This document shows, in pieces, positions 1 to 5,225 of a stretch of DNA of 5,225 nt. The DNA is taken from assembly GCA_905221455.1 (NCBI GenBank), contig CAJNDF010000018.1, forward strand, positions 1 to 5,225, given 5' to 3'. Position numbers and translations under genes: made by a program. The stretch comes from a bacterium. GTDB lineage: Bacteria; Bacillota; Bacilli; Lactobacillales; Streptococcaceae. Positions within the stretch are counted from its first letter, which is position 1. The number at the start of each line of letters is the position of its first letter. The notes under the pieces were generated by a model that was not told the DNA's origin, searched no databases, and was given only the letters and a program-made list of their open reading frames with translations.

Positions 1-240
1 TCAGCGACTATGGGTGAATACCTAGCTAAGTCCATCGGTTTGCCAAACACAACCGAAGCCGTTGCTAAGGTTAATGCTGCTGTGACAGCTATCGAAGAAG
101 CATTGAAAATTCCAAATGCTGACTTGACAGATGTTATCAAGCAAGCTACATCTGCGCAAAACTCAATCATCAACGCTGTTCTCCGTGCTAATAATGGTAA
201 ACGTAGTGTGCTAAATGGTAGACAGATGGAGCGAGGAGTT
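1..240 (+). other. Helical segment near the N-terminus (residues 1-80)
   Basis: The segment begins SATMGEYLAKSIGLP and continues with stretches rich in Ala, Val, Ile, Glu and Lys, such as EAVAKVNAAVTAIEEALK and TDVIKQATSAQNSIINAVL, which read as two or three amphipathic helices broken by proline and asparagine. It ends in a basic, Gly/Asn-rich stretch, NGKRSVLNGRQMERGV, at residues 65-80. No signal peptide, KxYKxGKxW or YSIRK motif is present, so those must lie upstream if they exist. It probably forms the mature N-terminal edge or a spacer before the presumed binding region. I do not recognise a named domain. Confidence 0.5.
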
Positions 241-3200
241 AGTTTTAGGGAAGTAGCACCTGAGAATACTCCAGGAAATACTAATTTGGAAAATGCTACA
301 GTTGCCTATGTGATATCAGAGGCAGAATCACAAAATCAACCTTTGGCTAACGGATACAAACCTGGTACCTATATCTATGCAACAGAAGGAAGACAGGGAA
401 ATGGCAGACAACCTGGAAGTGCCAATGTTGCTACACGTGTTCCAGTCAAAAATATTCGTAACCAAGTTTATATGACTTCAACGAGACATGGTAATACAAC
501 AGATTGGGAAGTTACTTTTAATAATACTGGCGAACCGCATGATAATCCCTATTTCTACTTTACTGTACCAAAAGGTCATACTGTTACTCGCATGGAAGTT
601 TGGCAAAAAGATAATGCTAATTCAAATTCAACATGGAATTTGTTAGGGAAAAGTGAAGGAAACAATACCAACGAGGCTGCCAGGGCTTTTCTAAGTAATT
701 CTAAAAGTGAATTCCTCAGAGCAGCTATTGGGAATGCTAAAAATAATGGTGGTGGTGCTTACTATGAAAATGTAGCCGGTGTAGGTCCAAGTGGGGTTGG
801 TCGAGGTTCGCTTACAAGCTTGCGAGACTTTGCCTTTAATAATCCAGATGCATACTATCAGACAGATAAAATATCGGATAAGATAAAAAAGGCTGGGGAC
901 TTCGCCTTTAATACTATCGAAGATGCTACAGCTAATGTATTTGCCATTAATCCTAAAGGCTCTGCTCGTCGGGAAATGTATAAATTCAAATATACAACGA
1001 CTAGCCCAGAAAATACTGATGATTTTTACATGGCTGGTTTCCGTTCCTTAGAAAACTCTCGTCATAGAAACTACCTACAAATGAATGGTTCTCCAGAAAG
1101 GTATTGGTTGGAGTTGAAACCAGGAATACCATCTGCATTCTTGAAATGGGGTGCTGGAGTAGCTTCATTGGCACCAGATGATATCTCTACAATCGCGAAT
1201 GTTTATGATAAGTTGACGGGTCAAAAAACTTCTCTTGCTAGAGGTAATACTACCTATGAAATTGTAGGTGTTACTAAGGATAGTAATGCAATTCAATGGG
1301 ATTCAGCAAATAAAAGAAGAGATATCGGGGGAATTGAACTAGCTAAAGGCGAGTACAAGTTAAGTGCTCGAAATTCAAATGGTACTTCTTACAAACTTCC
1401 ATTTAGGATTGTAACACTGTCTGATGTATATGAACCTGTAATTAATCAATCGAAGACTAATGGTCAGGTTTCACAGGGGCAGGTGGTTACTGCTGCATCT
1501 GTTATTCAAAAATTTGATGATAAATCTGCAACTATCCCAGGTTTTGTAAGACCTGATTTAAATGATTATAAAAACTCTGTAAATAACAGGCCCGGAGGAC
1601 CAGAAGTTATTCCGACAACCACACCGATTACTTCTGGTGCAGCTACTGAAGAAAAACTACACGTTCAGAGAGTTGAATGGGTTGGTGGTAGCGATAAGAT
1701 TGGTTCAGGAGTAGGGGAGAATATGGCTGTAAAAGCCAGAGTGGATGGTAAAGAAGTTTACTTATCTGTACCTGATAATATGGATATCTCACGACTGGGA
1801 GATGAACTGACTAATGCTGATAAGCAGAAGATCCTTAAGTACCATGATTTAGATGGAAAAGCACAAATTACTGGAATCAAGATAGGTCTAAGTAAGCAAC
1901 TTAGAACGATATATAAAGATAATGTTGGTGGCGACTCAGTCGATGTTTCAGAAGTATTCTTTGAAAATGTTGCTAAGTCTACTGCTACAAAACCAAATGT
2001 TGATCCTAAAAATGATGGTAGTGTCGTTGTTAGTCCTGCGGGCGATAATGATAAGGTAAATATATCCTATACACCGACTACATCGACTACTGCTAACACT
2101 CCTACTCAAATTACGATTAAAAAATCGGGAACCACATGGGAAAATACTGATCCTCTTCCAACTGGGGTGACTTTAGATAAATCAAATGGTCACCTGACTA
2201 TCTCTGAAGAGGCAGTCAAAGATAAAACGGATGTCACAGCTACATCTTATAACTTTAACTCAGATGGAGCAACAACCACTGCTACTGCAAAGGCACCATA
2301 TCAAGCCAAAACAGATCGTTTTTATGCCGTTGAAGGAGAAAATTCCACTCAACTCAACCCTCGTGATTTTGTTGTAGACGGTAATGGTGGAACTTTACCT
2401 TCAACAACCAACGTTACTTGGAAAAACGGAACTCTAGATTTATCAACTCCTGGTGAGAAAAAAGCAACCTTGCTCGTTACTAAAGGAAATGAGACTAAGG
2501 AAGTTGAGTATAACTATACGGTTTATCCAAAAATTAAAGCGAGAACAGAGAACGGAGTCACAGGTAAGTTCTTTGCATTTAAAGGAACGAAGGGAACGGA
2601 CCTAAGTAAAGTCGAAGGAGGATGGGCTAACAACTATGGTAGAAATATAGAGGGATATACAAATCTCAATGATTTGAAGGCTCAAAGTGATGTCAAATGG
2701 TTCTATAAGTATCGTTTAAATGGTACAGGTGAAGAAAAGGTAACTGCTGTTGGCAAAGAAACGTTTGGTGAAGTATGGTATACAACCAAGGAGAATTCAA
2801 GTTGGCCGGATCCTGTAAGTCACAAGACGACCTATACTGTGACAGCTGTCTATCCAACAGGTCGCTTTGGAGCTGAGTCGGATCCTACTCGTGCTTTGAA
2901 GAGCGAGACAACTTTTGAGTATACGGTAGTTGATCCAGTAGCTAAGCAAGAGTATGTTACAACAGTTGGGAATACAGGACCTTTGAATGAGATTATTAAT
3001 GACCCAGGCAAGGCTATTAAGAACTCGAATCCTAGTGTACCGATTCCAGATGGTCCGACAACTGCAACTAAGACCACTTACAGCTGGGTATCTGCACCAG
3101 GTGCTAGCACAGTAAGTACTCCAGGTATCAAAAAGGGAGAGGTTACTGTTACATTACCAAAAGGAGCTCAAACTAAGGAAAACAGCCATGAAATCGTTCC

Positions 3201-5225
3201 TGTAACCATCAAAGTTAGACCAAAACCACCACAAATCTCAGAAGATCAAGTAACGAATACAGGTGGTCTTCCAAATAAAGGAATTACCGTTACAGAAGCG
3301 TTGCCAGGTGCAACAGTTACCTTAACAATCAATGGCAGACAACTTCCATCTAAAGTAGCAGATAATACCGGAAGAGTGACGTTTGCTGCAAAAGACTTAG
3401 CAGATAGTAATGGTCTTCTTCAAACAGGTACAGTGACTGTTAAACAAAGTAAGGAATTTACTAATCCTGTAACGAACACGTCTGAAACGTTAGAGTCAGA
3501 TACTACTAATAAAACAATTACTCGCGAAGCAGTTAAACCTGTTGCTAGGACAACTGTGCAAGTAAAAAATCCTACAACTGGTAAATGGGAAACAGTTCCA
3601 TCCACGAGTGAAGCTAATTTTAAGAAATATACTTTCTATTCAGGTGATCAACTGCGCTTTATTACTGAATTTAGTGATAACAGTGGAAAGATTGACAAAA
3701 CTGAAGTGAAAATAGGTGACAGCAATGGTCACACTACTATTACCAGTGGGAATATACTTGATGATAATTGGGGAACTGCAATTCTAAACAATATCAATAA
3801 TGTTTCTACTACAGCCACGGAGACTAAGCCTCATACCATTGACACTGGTGAGAATCAAGGTAACATTAAATCAGATTTGCCATATACTGGAAGTACGGTG
3901 AAACGTTCGGTTATTGTTAGAGATATTTCAGGAAATTGGTCTGAAGGAAATAATCTTATACTTGCTCAAGGAAAATTAAGTGAAAAATTCCGAGGTGTGA
4001 AGCCAAAAGTTGCGGTTCAAGTAAGTAATACGACTACTTTGTCTGAAGAGGATAAACAAAAGATTCTTGAAGCGGTAAAAGCATCAAATCCTGAAGTTGC
4101 AAATCGTATTAAAGCGGGAGATGCTGGATATAGAATGTCTCCAGATGGAAGATCTGTAATCATTACTTATAAAGATGGTACGGAGAATACAGTGACACCA
4201 GACTTATCTGACTCTGACTATAGATCGAAATCAGCGTCAACAAGTGCAGTAGCGTCTACCTCAGCGTCAACCAGTGCGGTAGCGTCAACGTCAGCCTCAA
4301 CAAGCACCGTAGCCTCTACGTCAGCATCGACAAGCACCGTAGCCTCTACATCAGCCAGCACAAGTGCGGTAGCATCAACATCAGCAAGCACAAGTGCCGT
4401 AGCGTCTACATCAGCAAGCACAAGCGCTGTAGCATCTACCTCAGCTTCAACAAGCGCGGTAGCGTCTACGTCAGCAAGCACAAGTGCTGTAGCGTCTACC
4501 TCAGCAAGTACTAGCGCGGTAGCGTCTACTTCAGCTTCAACAAGCGCTGTAGCGTCTACATCAGCAAGTACAAGTGCAGTAGCCTCTACGTCAGCAAGCA
4601 CAAGTGCCGTAGCGTCTACCTCAGCAAGTACAAGCGCGGTAGCATCAACCTCAGCAAGCACAAGCGCTGTAGCATCAACATCAGCAAGCACAAGTGCGGT
4701 AGCCTCTACCTCAGCAAGTACTAGTGCGGTAGCCTCAACCTCAGCTTCAACAAGTGCTGTAGCGTCTACCTCAGCGTCAACAAGCGCTGTAGCGTCAACG
4801 TCAGCATCAACAAGCGCTGTAGCATCTACCTCAGCTTCAACAAGCGCGGTAGCGTCTACGTCAGCAAGCACAAGTGCTGTAGCGTCTACCTCAGCAAGTA
4901 CTAGCGCGGTAGCGTCTACTTCAGCTTCAACAAGCGCTGTAGCGTCTACATCAGCAAGTACAAGTGCAGTAGCCTCTACGTCAGCAAGCACAAGTGCCGT
5001 AGCGTCTACCTCAGCAAGTACAAGCGCGGTAGCATCAACCTCAGCAAGCACAAGCGCTGTAGCATCAACATCAGCAAGCACAAGTGCGGTAGCCTCTACC
5101 TCAGCAAGTACTAGTGCGGTAGCCTCAACCTCAGCTTCAACAAGTGCTGTAGCGTCTACCTCAGCGTCAACAAGCGCTGTAGCGTCAACGTCAGCATCAA
5201 CAAGCGCTGTAGCATCAACATCAGC
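1..5225 (+). CDS. Giant serine-rich-repeat surface adhesin, internal fragment open at both ends
   Basis: Frame 1 reads 1741 codons without a stop, entering at base 1 and leaving at base 5225, so both termini are missing. The ATG at base 10 is internal: coding sequence runs through it and only nine bases precede it. Order of parts: helical segment (1-80), large unassigned region (81-480), linker (481-550), small domain (551-661), Ig-like and Rib-like modules (662-1320), a DKQKIL/YKDG module (1332-1402), then a serine-rich tract from 1411. I found no cysteine in the translation, as is usual for wall-anchored streptococcal proteins. This matches serine-rich-repeat glycoprotein adhesins (Fap1, GspB, PsrP, SraP). 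By family knowledge these are glycosylated in the cytoplasm, exported by SecA2/SecY2 and attached by sortase; none of that machinery is in view. I cannot name the gene. A long non-glycosylated LPXTG protein with a Ser-rich stalk remains possible. Confidence 0.88.
241..1440 (+). other. Large unassigned region, candidate ligand-binding part (residues 81-480)
   Basis: This is about 400 residues of non-repetitive sequence, rich in Asn, Gly, Tyr, Phe and Thr, with alternating polar and hydrophobic residues suggesting beta structure in its first part (VPVKNIRNQVYMTSTRHG, DNPYFYFTVPKGHTVTRMEV). A glycine-rich loop (NNGGGAYYENVAGVGPSGVG) covers residues 248-267. A DFAFN motif occurs twice, at 276-280 and 300-304, either side of a charged helical stretch. 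Residues 373-403 look helical (LKPGIPSAFLKWGAGVASLAP), and 418-475 return to beta-like sequence. In serine-rich-repeat adhesins the non-repeat region on the N-terminal side of the long repeat carries ligand specificity, so its position suggests binding. I see none of the characteristic motifs of the Siglec-like sialic-acid-binding domains, and no ligand can be proposed. The boundaries are approximate. Confidence 0.5.
1441..1650 (+). other. Low-complexity Pro/Thr/Gly/Asn linker (residues 481-550)
   Basis: The sequence loses regular hydrophobic patterning here: it is rich in Asn, Gln, Ser and Gly, then in Pro and Thr (NRPGGPEVIPTTTPITSGAA at 529-548). It separates the unassigned N-terminal region from the downstream module string and is best read as a flexible interdomain linker. 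The Thr/Ser content could accept O-glycosylation, but nothing in the sequence shows that it does. Confidence 0.5.
1651..1983 (+). other. Small unassigned domain (residues 551-661)
   Basis: About 110 residues with beta-like stretches (KLHVQRVEWVGG, MAVKARVDGKEVYLSVP) followed by a charged segment with LTNADKQKILKYHDLDGK at 603-620, then strands ITGIKIGL and VDVSEVFFENV. The DKQKIL hexapeptide recurs in the module at residues 1351-1356, although the surrounding sequence differs. I do not recognise the family; a beta-sandwich with a helical insertion is plausible. Ends were set by the preceding Pro/Thr linker and by a Lys/Pro/Asp-rich stretch (KPNVDPKNDGS) that follows. Confidence 0.4.
1984..2301 (+). 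other. Bacterial Ig-like (putative-Ig type) module (residues 662-767)
   Basis: The stretch starts with NDGSVVVSPAGDNDKVNISY, a pattern seen at the head of modules in many streptococcal surface proteins. It continues to PLPTGVTLDKSNGHLTISEE at 718-737, which fits the LPxGvtLDxxtGxlt core of the putative-Ig family of bacterial surface proteins. It closes with a Thr/Ala-rich strand, TDVTATSYNFNSDGATTTAT. The role is likely structural, one bead in an elongated stalk. The family call is from motif memory, not a search. Confidence 0.55.
2302..2541 (+). other. Rib-like module 1 (residues 768-847)
   Basis: Residues 773-845 show the order typical of Rib/alpha-like repeats: an opening strand (RFYAVEGENSTQLNPRDFVV), a conserved Trp (VTWKNG, 805-810), the STPGEKKATLLVTK motif at 815-828, and a closing strand (EVEYNYTVYPKI). 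The usual aspartate-bearing YPDG turn is replaced by TKGNET, so this is a divergent member. Such modules form compact rod-like repeats that project the binding region from the cell surface. Confidence 0.6.
2542..2925 (+). other. Trp/Tyr-rich insert between the two Rib-like modules (residues 848-975)
   Basis: About 128 residues dense in aromatics: GKFFAFKGTKGTDLSKVEGG, WANNYGRNIEGYTNLNDLKA, VKWFYKYRLNG, EVWYTTKENSSWPDP and TYTVTAVYPTGRFGAESDP. The last stretch resembles the terminal strands of an Ig-like or fibronectin-like fold. It sits between two modules sharing an STPG motif, so it may be the extended part of a long Rib-type domain rather than a separate unit. No functional claim is supported. 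Confidence 0.4.
2926..3225 (+). other. Rib-like module 2 (residues 976-1075)
   Basis: This repeats the plan of module 1 with divergent sequence: an entry strand (EYVTTVGNTGPLNEIINDPG), a Trp-containing strand (TTYSWVSAPG, 1025-1034), the STPGIKKGEVTVTLPKG motif at 1039-1055, and a closing strand HEIVPVTIKVRPKPP. LPKG occupies the position of the YPDG turn. Two modules sharing W, then STPG-x-K-K, then a KG turn argue for an old internal duplication. A proline-rich hinge (RPKPP) ends it. Confidence 0.6.
3226..3540 (+). other. Bacterial Ig-like module (residues 1076-1180)
   Basis: The pattern ITVTEALPGATVTLTINGRQLPSKVADNTGRVTFAAKDL, split over residues 1095-1133, is that of small Ig-like domains in Gram-positive surface proteins: a PGATVTLTING strand, a short turn, then GRVTFAA. 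It is followed by GLLQTGTVTVKQ and a Thr/Asn/Glu-rich stretch (NPVTNTSETLESDTTNKTIT). It probably adds length to the stalk. Confidence 0.55.
3541..3963 (+). other. Beta-rich module with FSDNSG and RDISGNW motifs (residues 1181-1321)
   Basis: Residues 1181-1321 contain a strand (TTVQVKNPTTGKWETVP), YTFYSGDQLRFITEFSDNSG at 1210-1229, and later VKRSVIVRDISGNWSEGNN at 1300-1318. The paired DNSG and DxSGN motifs resemble modules found in very large Gram-positive surface proteins of the Ebh type, where a FxDNSG strand pairs with a late DxSGN turn. The resemblance is from memory of motif layout and no search was possible. Confidence 0.45.
3994..4206 (+). other. DKQKIL/YKDG module before the repeat tract (residues 1332-1402)
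   Basis: A strand KPKVAVQVSNTTTLS leads into a helix EEDKQKILEAVKASNPEVAN (1349-1368), then a hairpin DGRSVIITYKDGTENTVTP (1382-1400). The order of a VxV strand, an (L/T)(S/T)EE(D/E)K helix ending in a(S/A)NP, and a VTYxDGTxxT strand is common in streptococcal and lactobacillal surface proteins, usually with YPDG where YKDG stands here. It is the last folded unit before the stalk, followed by a short hydrophilic junction (DLSDSDYRSK). Confidence 0.6.
4231..5225 (+). repeat. Serine-rich repeat tract: 33 complete 30-bp units encoding SASTSAVAST
   Basis: From base 4231 each 30-bp unit begins TCAGC, and 33 complete units fit before the window ends five bases into the next one. Of the 33, 31 encode SASTSAVAST; the units at 4291 and 4321 encode SASTSTVAST. 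Six of ten residues are Ser or Thr, and the rest are three Ala and one Val. In this adhesin class such tracts are O-glycosylated, stay extended and act as a stalk. The tract stays in frame throughout. Two units counted by hand are 50 and 57% GC, visibly above the upstream part. The downstream end is outside the window, so the true copy number is unknown. Confidence 0.97.
4420..5216 (+). repeat. 390-bp higher-order tandem duplication inside the serine-rich tract
   Basis: Bases 4420-4826 and 4810-5216 are identical by unit-by-unit comparison: a 407-bp perfect match at a 390-bp offset, equal to 13 repeat units. The copies overlap by the 17-bp block acaagcgctgtagcatc, which occurs at 4420, 4810 and 5200. 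The match breaks on the left at codon 3 of the unit (AGC at 4417 against TCA at 4807) and on the right at bases 4827 and 5217. Because the 13 units are distinct from one another in synonymous codons, the match marks one block duplicated as a whole rather than general repeat similarity. It is consistent with recent unequal recombination, or with an assembly artefact. Confidence 0.93.

Noticed and set aside
10..12. ATG as a possible translation start
   Set aside because: The frame is already open before it, only nine bases precede it so no ribosome site can be judged, and the encoded stretch lacks a signal peptide that a surface protein would need.
2850..3077. Reverse-strand open frame of 75 residues
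   Set aside because: It lies wholly inside the main reading frame, over a recognisable Rib-like region, with no recognisable domain of its own.
3420..3605. Reverse-strand open frame of 61 residues, hydrophobic in places
   Set aside because: It is antisense to Thr/Val-rich coding sequence. The hydrophobic look follows from reverse complementing ACN and AAN codons; no domain or gene context supports it.
4218..5081. Reverse-strand open frame of 287 residues with a 10-residue acidic repeat
   Set aside because: It is the antisense image of the serine-rich tract and stays open only because the unit length is a multiple of three. The opposite frame continues upstream as non-repetitive, domain-like protein, which this one does not.
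4231..5225. CRISPR-like periodic array
   Set aside because: The 30-bp units are contiguous with no spacers between them and are in frame with the upstream protein, so this is a coding tandem repeat.
1..5225. A hidden multi-gene system, RNA gene, promoter, terminator or mobile element
   Set aside because: Continuous in-frame coding with domain-like sequence covers the whole window; I saw no inverted repeats with T-runs, no tRNA-like structure and no transposase motifs.

Overview
The whole window lies inside one very large gene. Frame 1 of the + strand is open from base 1 to base 5225: 1741 complete codons plus two bases, with no stop, and neither a credible start nor an end in view. The product is a modular Gram-positive surface protein ending, as far as seen, in a serine-rich repeat tract. 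The best reading is a serine-rich-repeat adhesin of the Fap1/GspB/PsrP type. Residue numbers in this annotation count from the first codon of the window, not from the true N-terminus.

The likely source is a Streptococcus of the mitis/oralis type. The reasons are the AT-rich non-repeat part, a surface protein without cysteine, Rib-like and Ig-like modules with STPG motifs, a DKQKILEAVKASNP-type module, and the SASTSAVAST tract. Species and gene name cannot be fixed from this fragment.

Layout: bases 1-240 encode a short helical segment. Bases 241-1440 encode a large unique region, Asn/Gly/Tyr-rich, that I cannot assign to a family and that sits where ligand-binding regions sit in this class. 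Bases 1441-1650 are a Pro/Thr/Gly linker. Bases 1651-1983 are a small unassigned domain. Bases 1984-3225 hold an Ig-like module, two divergent Rib-like modules and a Trp/Tyr-rich insert between them. Bases 3226-3963 hold a further Ig-like module and a larger beta-rich segment. Bases 3994-4206 hold a small module with a DKQKIL helix and a YKDG strand. Bases 4231-5225 are 33 complete 30-bp units encoding SASTSAVAST, which run off the window. The repeat contains a higher-order 390-bp duplication that is perfect over 407 bp.

In this class, the non-repeat modules bind host or bacterial ligands and the glycosylated serine-rich tract acts as a stalk ending in a wall anchor; export usually uses SecA2/SecY2. 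Signal peptide, anchor, secretion genes and glycosyltransferases are all outside the window, so those statements are inferences from the family. No RNA gene, mobile element, promoter, terminator or second gene is visible. I see no sign of an unknown multi-gene system; the notable content is the repeat's fine structure and the unassigned N-terminal region.
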